Shown: piece by piece, positions 1 through 8,287 of the stretch
Layout of the letters: each line of letters opens with the position of its first letter
Numbering within the stretch: position 1 is the stretch's first letter
DNA from: UBA6898 sp964463135
Lineage (GTDB): Bacteria > Nitrospirota > Thermodesulfovibrionia > Thermodesulfovibrionales > UBA6898
Direction of reading: 5' to 3'
NCBI GenBank assembly: GCA_964463135.1
Contig: CAYXBA010000015.1
Span: forward strand, 27,608 to 91,607
Length of the DNA stretch: 64,000 nt
Position numbers and translations under genes: made by a program
The notes under the pieces: generated by a model
The model's input: only the letters and a program-made list of their open reading frames with translations
What the model was told of the DNA's origin: nothing
Databases searched by the model: none

Positions 1-3000
1 TCCTTTATCTGGCCCGTCAGCTTACCGTACTGGTCAATAATCTTCTGGATACCCGGGGCAGCTTCCTGGGCAGCGATAATCTGCTGTAGCATTATGGTTT
101 CTTCAAGCTTTTTATTGAGCAGGCTATGCTCATCTTTGAGGGCCTTAATAACATCGGCCATCGTCATATTACTGTCGATGACTCCCGGGGCGAGTTGCTT
201 GAATTTTTCAAGCAGACCGTTCTTGACCGAAGCTGTTACACTTTCGCTCTTGAGCATTGCAACGTATTTGCCTATCTCGGCAACATTACTATATGCCTCC
301 TGAGACTTTGCCATGCTCTCGTTATAGGCGTCATTCGCCTGCTTTACATCGTCGAATTTATCTTTGAGATACCCGATACCAACAGCAAGTGCGGCTACAG
401 CTGAAATCGCCATAATAACGGGATGGACCTTCATTAAATTCAAAAGGGTCGCCATTATCCCGAGTTCGCCATTGATAGCAGCCAGCACCCCGGTTACTTT
501 CAATAGTGCGGCGCCACCAAGAGCACCCACAAAGGTAAGAATGAGCGGTCCCATCTCCCTGAGACCCGAAATCAGCATCGAAACGACCGATATCGTGCCC
601 TGTATTGCGGGTGTGAGCGTCGTGAAAGCTCCGATAAGGATATCCATGATCTGATGCCCGACCTGGATCAGTTCGTTTTTCATACCCTTCATGGATTTAT
701 CAAACATAACCGTCATGGCGTTTGTGCCGGTTACAGCATCGGTCATGTTCTTGAAGCCATCGGCTCCGGCAACGAGCGCCTCGGCCAGCGCACGGGCTTG
801 TCTTTGTTCCAGTCCCTCAAAAACGGTCCCGACGTCCATGCCGGCCTTTTCGAGTTTCCGGATGATATCGACCATCGGCAAGAGGTTGCCGGTTGCATCC
901 TTAAGATCCTTCATTGAAAGGTGGACCTTGGCCAGTGCTTCCTGCCACTTCTTTGTTGGAGCAAGCAGAGTGCCGATAAACCCGGACAGGCCTGTGCCGA
1001 TCGTGGAGGCCTTAATACCCATCTGTGAGAGCTGAGCCACCATGCCAAGAGTCTGTTCGAGAGAATATCCCGCAAGTTTTGCCTGTGGGGCCAGGTAATT
1101 GAAAGCGACCCCAAGGTCTCCTATTTCCAGTTTCGAATAGTTCAAAGCTGCAGCCATGGCGTTGCCGACCTCTGCGGACCTGTCAGCGCTGATACTCCAT
1201 ACGTTCATGGCCGTCGTCAGCAATTTTACGGTATCCGTAGCGCTGGCACCGGTAGCGGTAGTCATTTTCGATACCGTGCCAAGGGTAGACATGGATTCGC
1301 TGGCTGTCATGCCGGCCTGTCCCATGATCTTCAAAGACTCCGCTGCTGCCTGGAAGCCCATGGTGCTGTGCGTAGCAACGTCCCTGGCCACAACATCCAT
1401 CTTCTTGAGCTCGGCCGCTGTGGCCCCGGTGATAGCCCCGACATCAGTCAACCCCTGAGAATACGATAAAAATTCAGCGATAGCGTCCTTGATCTTAAAG
1501 AAAGCGCCCCATATCAGACCGGCTCCGGCATACCATTCCAGCTGCCACTGGACGAGCTCCCGGATCCTCATACCGTATTTCCGTAGCCCGCCCTCTGATT
1601 CGTTGACAACCTTTGCGGTAGTCTTTAATTCGGTCGATTTCTGGCGATATGCGGCATTGAGTTCTTCGGTCGCACCCTTGTTAAGCCTGACCTCTTCTTT
1701 AAGCAGCGCCATCTGTTTTTGAAGTATCTGCACCCTGGCGCTGGCATCAAGACCGGCCTTGCCGAACTCCTGCAATTCTTTTTCAAGGGCCTGATATTCA
1801 TTCCTGACGCTGGCGAGTTGAGCTTTAATCTTTTCGGTCTGGACATCCTTGAAGACTCCGGCAAGTTTTTCCTGGAGCTGACGGGAGGCACCCTGCAGGG
1901 TTTCCATTTGTCCGTGAATGGCTTGCAGTTTAATGTTGTAGGCATCCCCTGATATCTTGCCCTCGTTGAAGGCTATATTTAACGCCTTCTCCGCAGCGGT
2001 CAACTTCGAAAACTGGCTTTCAAGTCGCTGCGATTCCATGGAGATGGAGGCTATTTCCATGCCGAGCTTGTCGGTGCCTGAAATATCATGAGTGTTCAGC
2101 TTCGCAAGAGATTTGATAGCGCGATCGATTTCAGCATCATACGCCCTGACCTTGGCTGTCATTTCGTCGAATTCGTCACCCTTGACAACCTTCATCGTGG
2201 CGATTTCCTGTAGCTGCTGGTACAGTTTATTCGCTTCAAGTCTGAGTCTCACGAGAGATGCATTGAAATTATCCCACGGCTCCGGGTTCGGGACCGTAAG
2301 GGCGCCGAGGCCGGGAGGTGGTGGAGGTCCCTGGGCGCCGCTCGAACCATCAGAGGTCCAGTCGGGCCGGTACCCTGAAAATCCGATCTGCTTAATCTCT
2401 TCCCATTGCAGCGCAAGTTTTTCGAGCTTCACTTTTGCGACATCAAGCTCGTTCTGGAGGGGTAGGTGTAGCTGTGCCTTCATGGAATCAGTAATCTGGC
2501 CCCATGTCTGATATAGATTCTTCAGGCTGCCCTCGATTTCATTGATAACCGCCGGGACGTTCTGTCCGAATGCCCCCATTTCTTTGAAGGCATTGGATCC
2601 GTACATGCCCTGCATGTTCGTGGTTACAGTAGACTGCCCCAGCAGCATTGTCCCGAGATTTTCAGCCAGAGCAACCATCTTCTCGATCATTGGAGTTGTT
2701 TCCGCGATCTGGCGCTGCCGCATCTGGTACAGCCTCAGTATCTCGTTTTCAGCCTTAACCTCGCGGTCATACGACACACCGGTCTTGTTTGTGATATCGA
2801 GGATCTGGTTTTTGACCTGCATTAACTGCATATTCGCAGAGACAATCTGCTGCTCGGTCATTAATTGGCGGGTCTTAATGGCCTTGGTGTCGGCCGCCAG
2901 GTGCATGATCCGGTCCATAGCGTCGGCTATGGACTGTACGGCATCATCATCACCGAGGTTGTATAGCTCCCGCTGCAGCCTCGCCATCTGGTCGTAAACA

Positions 3001-3740
3001 GACAGTGTTTTCTTGGTAGCTTCGGACCGGGCTGCCTCAAGTTTTTCGATATCGGTAAGTTCCTGGTGCTGTTTCGCCATCATGGCGGCCTGCTCAGCCT
3101 GCAGTGCAACATTTTTTGCGAGAATAGCCTCGTGGCTTTGCTCGGTCCCTACGATCTTGGCGGCAATATCGGAGGTCTCCCTGAAGGCTGCCAGTAGCCC
3201 GGCCTCAAGTTCAGGGAGACCTATTTTTACGGCACCCTTGGCGTTGACTTTCGCAATAGTTTCATAAAGCTGAGCTATCAGACCATTGATCGTCTCGGCC
3301 TCGGCGATCTGCTTTGCGAAGAGGGGCTTGTCTTCCATGAAGGCAAACTGACGCTTCAGGGCCTCCAGCATGTCCGTGAAATCGGCAAGATGAAGCCCGT
3401 CAATGAACTGGTTGGCATTGACAAAGCTGTCAGCATAGGATTTCCCCATGCCCTTGACGATCTTGCTGAGCTTTTCGGCTTCCTGCTGGGCCTGCTTGAG
3501 TTCCCGGGTCAGGCTTTCACCGGTCTTCTTGGCCTGCTGATCGACACCCTGTGATGCGGTTTGGACATTCCGCAGACCCTGAACGATCGATGTCACGAAG
3601 TCTGTTTTCTCAAGGGATTTTAGCCCTGCCTTCAGCTTCTTGTTTATGTCGGCCGCGAAGTCATCAACCTTCTTGAGAACGTCCCCGGGTTCAAACTCCG
3701 AGCGAAACCTGACGCCGATAACATCGTTATTGTCAGACAT
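1..3740 (-). CDS. Tail tape measure protein (C-terminus beyond window)
   Basis: A single open frame starts at ATG 3740-3738 and is still open at the left edge, giving at least 1246 residues. The first 500 or so residues are charged and coiled-coil-like. Further on comes a Gly/Ala/Ser-rich core with alternating hydrophobic segments, including LLNLMKVHPVIMAISAVAAL near plus positions 370-450. That arrangement is typical of TP901/PhageMin_Tail tape measure proteins, which set siphophage tail length and leave during DNA injection. The start overlaps the end of the frameshifted chaperone ORF, the classic order chaperones then tape measure. The rest of the gene, and presumably the tail tip genes, lie left of the window. 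Confidence 0.9.
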   Translation of the reverse strand, partial: MSDNNDVIGVRFRSEFEPGDVLKKVDDFAADINKKLKAGLKSLEKTDFVTSIVQGLRNVQTASQGVDQQAKKTGESLTRELKQAQQEAEKLSKIVKGMGKSYADSFVNANQFIDGLHLADFTDMLEALKRQFAFMEDKPLFAKQIAEAETINGLIAQLYETIAKVNAKGAVKIGLPELEAGLLAAFRETSDIAAKIVGTEQSHEAILAKNVALQAEQAAMMAKQHQELTDIEKLEAARSEATKKTLSVYDQMARLQRELYNLGDDDAVQSIADAMDRIMHLAADTKAIKTRQLMTEQQIVSANMQLMQVKNQILDITNKTGVSYDREVKAENEILRLYQMRQRQIAETTPMIEKMVALAENLGTMLLGQSTVTTNMQGMYGSNAFKEMGAFGQNVPAVINEIEGSLKNLYQTWGQITDSMKAQLHLPLQNELDVAKVKLEKLALQWEEIKQIGFSGYRPDWTSDGSSGAQGPPPPPGLGALTVPNPEPWDNFNASLVRLRLEANKLYQQLQEIATMKVVKGDEFDEMTAKVRAYDAEIDRAIKSLAKLNTHDISGTDKLGMEIASISMESQRLESQFSKLTAAEKALNIAFNEGKISGDAYNIKLQAIHGQMETLQGASRQLQEKLAGVFKDVQTEKIKAQLASVRNEYQALEKELQEFGKAGLDASARVQILQKQMALLKEEVRLNKGATEELNAAYRQKSTELKTTAKVVNESEGGLRKYGMRIRELVQWQLEWYAGAGLIWGAFFKIKDAIAEFLSYSQGLTDVGAITGATAAELKKMDVVARDVATHSTMGFQAAAESLKIMGQAGMTASESMSTLGTVSKMTTATGASATDTVKLLTTAMNVWSISADRSAEVGNAMAAALNYSKLEIGDLGVAFNYLAPQAKLAGYSLEQTLGMVAQLSQMGIKASTIGTGLSGFIGTLLAPTKKWQEALAKVHLSMKDLKDATGNLLPMVDIIRKLEKAGMDVGTVFEGLEQRQARALAEALVAGADGFKNMTDAVTGTNAMTVMFDKSMKGMKNELIQVGHQIMDILIGAFTTLTPAIQGTISVVSMLISGLREMGPLILTFVGALGGAALLKVTGVLAAINGELGIMATLLNLMKVHPVIMAISAVAALAVGIGYLKDKFDDVKQANDAYNESMAKSQEAYSNVAEIGKYVAMLKSESVTASVKNGLLEKFKQLAPGVIDSNMTMADVIKALKDEHSLLNKKLEETIMLQQIIAAQEAAPGIQKIIDQYGKLTGQIK

Positions 3741-4064
3741 GCCGCGCACCAAATAATGACATCACCTGCTGAGCCGCCTTTTTGTTCATCTCGTTTTTAT
3801 CCTCCCGCTTAACAACATCGCCTGGCTTGTCGTCCAGCTTGATACCGTGCATTGCCGCCATCATCCTAATCTGCTCTTCCTCTGCTTTTTCCTTCTGCTC
3901 CCAGAGCCGGAGTATTGCCGGCTCTGAGACACAGTTACTGAAATATCTGATCTTGAAGGGATCGAACCCCGCAAGCTGGCAGATAATGTCCTGTATGGTT
4001 ATGACGCTTCCGGCGTCTGATTGTCCTGGGTCGGGGACGGAAGTTTTGCGACGTTCTTTTTCTT
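3733..4064 (-). CDS. Tail assembly chaperone, -1 frame extension (gpGT-like)
   Basis: This frame is open from about 4064 down to TGA 3735-3733. It has no convincing start or ribosome site of its own and lies in the -1 frame relative to the upstream chaperone ORF. It contains DIICQLAGFDPFKIRYF followed by a charged helical tail ending GARHV, and its last codons overlap the tape measure ATG. In most long-tailed phages a second chaperone form is made by -1 slippage just before the tape measure gene, and this layout matches. The fusion product would be roughly 265 residues. Confidence 0.7.
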
Positions 4065-4535
4065 CGGCTTCGTTACTTCCATCCCGAATACGTTTTTTAG
4101 AACAACACCCATGTCCTCGATGACGATTTTGAAAACTTTATGAACATCTTCCGGATCCATCATCGCGCAATCTCCGGCGGCAACCTTCCGGCCGTCGTCG
4201 TCGTACTCATCCAGCGCGATATTGATTACCTGGGTGAAGGCATCGACGAGGGCTCCCGCGAAGTGGTCGTTGAGCATATCGAGTGCTTTATGGAGGATTT
4301 CAAGGCGGTCGACGTTGAATCCGCCTGATGTTACTGAGCCCTTCGTGAACATGGCCTTAACCAGTTCCCTGAACTCTCCGGATGTGCCGAGGAAGATTTT
4401 AAGGGCTGAGGATGTTTTGATATACGGAAAATGGATTATGCGCTCGACGGGTATAGCCCTCCCGTCAGCGTCTTTGCCTGTCAGTGTGACCTTGTACTTG
4501 TGCTGCCCCAGAATTTCAAAATTTTCTTCTTTCAT
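3999..4535 (-). CDS. Tail assembly chaperone (gpG-like)
   Basis: This 178-residue protein begins MKEENFEILGQHKYKVTLTG, preceded by a GGGAGGG ribosome site. It lies between the major tail protein and the tape measure gene, where tail assembly chaperones sit. The C-terminus is Lys/Pro-rich (KPKKKNVAKL) and carries the putative slippage site. Chaperones of this class coat the tape measure protein before tube polymerisation. No conserved motif confirms the family, so the call rests on position, size and the open -1 frame downstream. Confidence 0.75.
   Translation of the reverse strand: MKEENFEILGQHKYKVTLTGKDADGRAIPVERIIHFPYIKTSSALKIFLGTSGEFRELVKAMFTKGSVTSGGFNVDRLEILHKALDMLNDHFAGALVDAFTQVINIALDEYDDDGRKVAAGDCAMMDPEDVHKVFKIVIEDMGVVLKNVFGMEVTKPKKKNVAKLPSPTQDNQTPEAS
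4053..4064 (-). other. Candidate -1 slippery site in the tail chaperone gene
   Basis: On the minus strand the zero-frame codons are AAG AAA AAG AAC, the only long A-rich run in the region where both frames are open. A -1 slip turns AAA AAG into GAA AAA, which allows near-cognate re-pairing. Position and direction fit the G/GT arrangement, but the heptamer is not a perfect X XXY YYZ. Confidence 0.5.
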
Positions 4536-4565
4536 GTTGTTCCCTCCCTTTCAAGGATTAGGTTT

Positions 4566-4593
4566 GCGGGGACCCCATCGCCGAGGTCCCCGC
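4566..4593 (-). other. Intercistronic hairpin after the major tail gene
   Basis: GCGGGGACC (4566-4574) pairs perfectly with GGTCCCCGC (4585-4593). The hairpin lies between the tail tube stop and the chaperone start and has no T-run on the minus-strand side. It is preceded in the mRNA by AACCAGCCTGCATTTGTA, which recurs after the major capsid gene. It probably stabilises or partly terminates the transcript. Confidence 0.6.
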
Positions 4594-4621
4594 GCTGGCC
4601 TAGCCTACAAATGCAGGCTGG

Positions 4622-5473
4622 TTAATCAAAATAATAAAGAATGCAGTGGACGGACTCGGCAGACCCGTCCGTGAGTGTCTGGGTCGTGGTCAAGCTCTCA
4701 AGCTCGGCCTGGGCGTCGGCGAAGTTGTCGCCGCCCTTCAGGTCGGGGTTGAAGCCCTTACCGACGGACATTCTCGGGAAGAACAGGGCAATCTGCCTGT
4801 TGTAGCCCTCTTCGAGCCAGTCGAAGAATACGAGAAGCGACCGCTCCTGGATAGAATCCATGAGGTCGACCATCTCGCAAGAAAAATACTTCTTGAGCTT
4901 GTACCCGGCAGCCGGGAGCGACGGGAAGCCCGTACCAACCAGCGTCAAGGTATCAGTAGATACCGACTTCACGATTGCCCTGTTATGGGAATCGATCAGG
5001 CCGTTCTCTGCTGATGCGACAACAACCCTGTCGCCAGCAACAAACCCGGCACCCTCGCCGCCCCCAAGTGTTATAGAGAGCTTCGTGGGGCTGCCGCCAA
5101 GAGTCGCAACACTCCCGGTCAGCTTGTTCTTGGCCTGAAGACCGAAGATCAATGCCAGGGACTCAATCGGGAACTCCTTCTGTACGAAGGCAACCTTTGT
5201 GTCCCTCTTGATTTCGACTGACTTACGCTTCGTCTTGGGTCTGCCGAGCTCGGCATGCACCAGGTTCTTGTCGACGGTAACCTGAACCGCCTCGACGATA
5301 CCGACATCAACCCATGCCCCGGTCGTCGGAGGGGTAGCTATCGCCAGCTGTGCCTCGCCATTGTAGGTCGGCGGGGTGCTGGAATTGTACGTTGCAGCAA
5401 AAACGCGCGGCGCCGAGATCAGGACCTTTGTGAGATCCACGCTCGGCTGATCATATGACCTTATTACAGACAT
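4622..5473 (-). CDS. Major tail (tube) protein
   Basis: This 283-residue protein starts at ATG 5473 behind a strong GAGGAGGTG site. It is beta-rich, with VDVGIVEAVQVTVDKNLVHA near the N-terminus and FFPRMSVGKGFNPDL near the C-terminus, as in tail tube proteins that polymerise around the tape measure. It sits directly upstream of the chaperones and tape measure. A strong ribosome site and a downstream structured intercistronic element suggest high expression. No sheath gene is seen beside it, favouring a non-contractile tail. The family is inferred from context and composition. Confidence 0.75.
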   Translation of the reverse strand: MSVIRSYDQPSVDLTKVLISAPRVFAATYNSSTPPTYNGEAQLAIATPPTTGAWVDVGIVEAVQVTVDKNLVHAELGRPKTKRKSVEIKRDTKVAFVQKEFPIESLALIFGLQAKNKLTGSVATLGGSPTKLSITLGGGEGAGFVAGDRVVVASAENGLIDSHNRAIVKSVSTDTLTLVGTGFPSLPAAGYKLKKYFSCEMVDLMDSIQERSLLVFFDWLEEGYNRQIALFFPRMSVGKGFNPDLKGGDNFADAQAELESLTTTQTLTDGSAESVHCILYYFD

Positions 5474-5485
5474 AAATACACCTCC

Positions 5486-5755
5486 TCAGTGTCTTTCCTG
5501 GCCAAGGCCTTCAAGGGCCTCGGCCGCTGTACGGTTCGTCAAATTCTTTTGAGCTCCCCGCAGGGTTTCCATATCGTTCAGCGGTATCAGCATGCCGTCG
5601 CCGATCTGAAAGAATATCTCCATCTTACCGGTTCCCCCGACCATACCGTTTCCCGGAAAATTTAAGTTGAGGTTCCCTTTCAACCTGTTTTCCATGAGAT
5701 ACCGCGTCAGGTTCGCCACTTGTGTTATCTGAGATTCCTGCTCCGGTTTCAACAT
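5486..5755 (-). CDS. Small phage protein, possibly tail-associated (second of an overlapping pair)
   Basis: This 89-residue ORF starts MLKPEQESQITQVANL and ends EALEGLGQERH just upstream of the tail tube gene. Its 3' part (NLNLNFPGNGMVGG, FFQIGDGMLIPLNDMETL) looks convincingly coding. It overlaps the preceding ORF by 131 bp in another frame and has only a weak ribosome site. Either the two genes truly overlap or they are one gene read through a frame change. Function unknown. Confidence 0.6.
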   Translation of the reverse strand: MLKPEQESQITQVANLTRYLMENRLKGNLNLNFPGNGMVGGTGKMEIFFQIGDGMLIPLNDMETLRGAQKNLTNRTAAEALEGLGQERH

Positions 5756-5933
5756 ACTGCACCGCCTTTCTTGTGATAGTGAGCACGTACTGGCTACCCA
5801 TCTTCTGTTCAGTGAACTCATACCCGGCAGCAACAAGTTCCTTCTTGACGCGAACAGCCTCATTGCGCCCGCGATGCTCCCAGTTACCGTCCATTTCGAA
5901 AGAAATGCGGTCGCCAATACTGTAAGTCTTCAT
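5625..5933 (-). CDS. Small phage protein (first of an overlapping pair)
   Basis: The start is taken at ATG 5933 (MKTYSIGDRISFEMDGNWEH) because AAGGAGG stands eight bases before it; earlier ATGs lie too close to that site. It is about 102 residues and looks coding up to roughly YVETGAGISD. After that the frame overlaps the next ORF and may be read through by chance. A small basic/aromatic domain in the connector-to-tail region. Function unknown. Confidence 0.55.
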   Translation of the reverse strand: MKTYSIGDRISFEMDGNWEHRGRNEAVRVKKELVAAGYEFTEQKMGSQYVLTITRKAVQYVETGAGISDNTSGEPDAVSHGKQVEREPQLKFSGKRYGRGNR

Positions 5934-5946
5934 CGACATCACCTCC

Positions 5947-6603
5947 TTAAACATAAGCTATACCCACTTTCCCGTAGGTAATCTGAACAAGCAGACTTCG
6001 GTTAAATCCCCGTACTGCATTCGCCTGGCGGGCTGTTTCTCTCGGGAACTCCCTTAGTATCTGACTTCTCAATTTCCCAACAATGTTGGTTGTCTCGACA
6101 TCATATAAATCAAAAATCTTGTCCTTTAGGACCTGGACGGCAAGCCTGGTCATGACTGACATCTCGGACTGAGCACTCTCGCCCCGGGTCCTGATATGTA
6201 GTGCTGCATGATGAACCGGTGCGTTTGTAACTGTCTCACCGTTATTGCCCAGAAGCTCAAGAAAAAACCATGCCCTTAAGGTGTCAAAGTCTACTGTCGC
6301 CTCGTCTTGAACGAGTTCGTAAGCACTGCGGCATTCCCATGTCACGGTGCCGTCATCAACGGTATCACCAATCACCACGGGCCATTCCGGCTCAGTTGTG
6401 CCAGACACCCCCGCAACGGTACAGATATAGCGGAACCCGTTACCCGCTGACGGGCATACAACATCAGGTAATATATTCATGCCTCGTTCATCGCCAATTC
6501 CATACGGCGCTTCATCTACCCATGCCACCCCTGCGAACTGGTCATCGAGATACCGCGTCAGGGATGCCTCGAAATTACCGATATCGAAGTGATTAGCGAG
6601 CAC
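5947..6603 (-). CDS. Putative tail completion/terminator protein
   Basis: The start is set at GTG 6603, which overlaps the upstream stop and has AAGGTG just before it (218 residues, LANHFDIGNFEASLTRYLDD). The middle contains VAGVSGTTEPEWPVVIGDTV and GTVTWECR, a short beta-sandwich repeat often found in phage tail and fibre proteins. It lies between an HK97-gp10-like gene and the tail tube, the usual place of the tail terminator. The exact role is inferred from order only. Confidence 0.55.
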   Translation of the reverse strand: MLANHFDIGNFEASLTRYLDDQFAGVAWVDEAPYGIGDERGMNILPDVVCPSAGNGFRYICTVAGVSGTTEPEWPVVIGDTVDDGTVTWECRSAYELVQDEATVDFDTLRAWFFLELLGNNGETVTNAPVHHAALHIRTRGESAQSEMSVMTRLAVQVLKDKIFDLYDVETTNIVGKLRSQILREFPRETARQANAVRGFNRSLLVQITYGKVGIAYV

Positions 6604-7183
6604 GATACACCTTCGCAATTGCCCTGTTACGGGCCTGAATGCACTCAAGATAAAACGGACTGTCCTGTCCAAGAGTCAGATACCACGCAACGGCTGGCCT
6701 GAATATAGGACGTTCGGGGACGCCATGACCGAACCATGATCCGCCAAACTCCATGAGGTATATCCTGGACTCGACGGATCTAGCGTCATCACCCATGCCC
6801 GAAGACATATCAGCCGGTCTCGGCACGCCGGCATCTATTTCTATTGCGGTCCCGTTCTGGATGATCTCGCCAGGGTTTTTTGCCAGAGCCTGCAGCCACC
6901 TCTGCGTTTCACCTGTTGCGACGCCGATAGGCCTCATGTAATTGAACTGGATTTTCTTGACAAGCCAGCCCGTCGAAAGCTGCTGGTATACTCCGACATA
7001 AGGGCTCGGCAGGCTACCTCCGGCAGCCGGGACGCTCCCGAGGATATCCGCGACTCGGACAAGAAAATCCTCACGGGTCCGCACGATCGCAATCTTGGCC
7101 TGGACCTGAAGTTCGGCCTGGAAACTGTTGAAGCGCTCACGAAACTTCGAGGTATCAATACGATCGACCTTCATGTTAAGCAT
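6593..7183 (-). CDS. Head-tail connector/minor tail protein (HK97 gp10-like)
   Basis: A 196-residue protein, possibly starting at ATG 7174. It has the helical N-terminus and later LPSPYVGVYQQLSTGWLV pattern seen in gp10/neck-type proteins that join tail to head. It overlaps its neighbours on both sides and follows the head-closure candidate. No catalytic motif is seen. The assignment rests on position and general resemblance. Confidence 0.55.
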   Translation of the reverse strand: MLNMKVDRIDTSKFRERFNSFQAELQVQAKIAIVRTREDFLVRVADILGSVPAAGGSLPSPYVGVYQQLSTGWLVKKIQFNYMRPIGVATGETQRWLQALAKNPGEIIQNGTAIEIDAGVPRPADMSSGMGDDARSVESRIYLMEFGGSWFGHGVPERPIFRPAVAWYLTLGQDSPFYLECIQARNRAIAKVYRAR

Positions 7184-7799
7184 TTGCCACCGCCATTTCT
7201 ACAACCTTCAGCGCGCCATTAAACGATATCTCATCTATGTTCTGTACCATGTAGTACCTTGTGCCGTCGAATACTCTGTCGCCCTGGTGAACTGTAGCTG
7301 AAAACGGGACATGGCAGTAATATCTGGTCCTGTCCAGCTTGGAACCCTTTACGTCCTCTGTTGATAAATAATTCTCAAGCGATATCAGCGCCCTCAAATC
7401 GGTATGATGCACCGTAGTTGTCCAGTCAATAGACGAATTTTTAAAGTCATCCTTTGTAGGGGTCGGGTGGGCGATGGTGATTTGGGCGTTACAGACATAG
7501 ATCACCGCGGTATAGGCATAGTCCTTGTTCTGGAGTGCAGTGATATATCCATAAAAATTATCATGGCGGTCAAAAATCAAGTCTCCATTTTCAATGCTCC
7601 TGGCCTGTACTTCGGTTGACGAGAATATGCCGGTTCTGTTATTCATAGCCTTGAAAAACTTCTCCGCCTTCTTCTCCTCGGTGTAACCAAACAGCATGAC
7701 GCTCTTCGTCTCGTTCCTGATCCTGGCGGATCCATTGAAGGTGCCGAGCCGACGCGAGAGTTCACGATGAAAATTTTCAGCTATCAAGCTCAGGCTCAT
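7176..7799 (-). CDS. Putative head closure (head-tail joining) protein
   Basis: A 207-residue protein starting MSLSLIAENFHREL, with ATG overlapping the upstream stop. The C-terminal stretch GDRVFDGTRYYMVQNIDEIS is a small beta-barrel signature of head-closure proteins (thing.dsc-type layout: defined property, then value needed). It is positioned between the adaptor candidate and the gp10-like gene. Moderate confidence from order and the C-terminal motif. Confidence 0.5.
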   Translation of the reverse strand: MSLSLIAENFHRELSRRLGTFNGSARIRNETKSVMLFGYTEEKKAEKFFKAMNNRTGIFSSTEVQARSIENGDLIFDRHDNFYGYITALQNKDYAYTAVIYVCNAQITIAHPTPTKDDFKNSSIDWTTTVHHTDLRALISLENYLSTEDVKGSKLDRTRYYCHVPFSATVHQGDRVFDGTRYYMVQNIDEISFNGALKVVEMAVANA

Positions 7800-8287
7800 A
7801 ATTCCAGCACTTCCTCGTTATCGATTGCGTTTTGCTGTGGACTCCGCAGAGCCACCACGGACATTTCAATGGTATCGATCCCGGACCGTGAAATCCTCTT
7901 GCCTTCGCCCCATATCTCCTTGCGAAGCATCACGAACTCCTGATCCAGAATACCCCTCTGTGCGGTTACGTTCTTGAATATTCCGGACAGTTTTTTGTCG
8001 TCAACATCGAAGGTGCCAACCTCCCGGGCCAGGACGCGATTGCAAAGCCAAAGCTTTGCGGCATACTCAAGCAGAATATCGTGGTCTGCTACGGTTGTCG
8101 GAAATACAATACCGAGGCGTTTTTCTGCAAAGGTAATTGCCCGGTCGTACGCATCTTCCTTATAATCCGTTCTTGCTGCCGCAGCTTCAGCCCGGGTCTT
8201 TGTCTTTGCATCACTGCGCTCAACCGGGGTGATGCCGATTTCGGTCATCCAGTCCCGGAGCGTATCTCTCATAACGATTTCGTTCAT
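7796..8287 (-). CDS. Putative head-tail adaptor protein
   Basis: A 163-residue helical protein (MRDTLRDWMTEIGITPVERS, then DHDILLEYAAKLWLCNRVLA). Adaptor proteins that bind the portal ring are small, helical and encoded immediately before the head-closure gene, as here. Its start overlaps the preceding fibre gene by four bases (ATGA). No diagnostic motif was recognised. Confidence 0.5.
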   Translation of the reverse strand: MNEIVMRDTLRDWMTEIGITPVERSDAKTKTRAEAAAARTDYKEDAYDRAITFAEKRLGIVFPTTVADHDILLEYAAKLWLCNRVLAREVGTFDVDDKKLSGIFKNVTAQRGILDQEFVMLRKEIWGEGKRISRSGIDTIEMSVVALRSPQQNAIDNEEVLEL

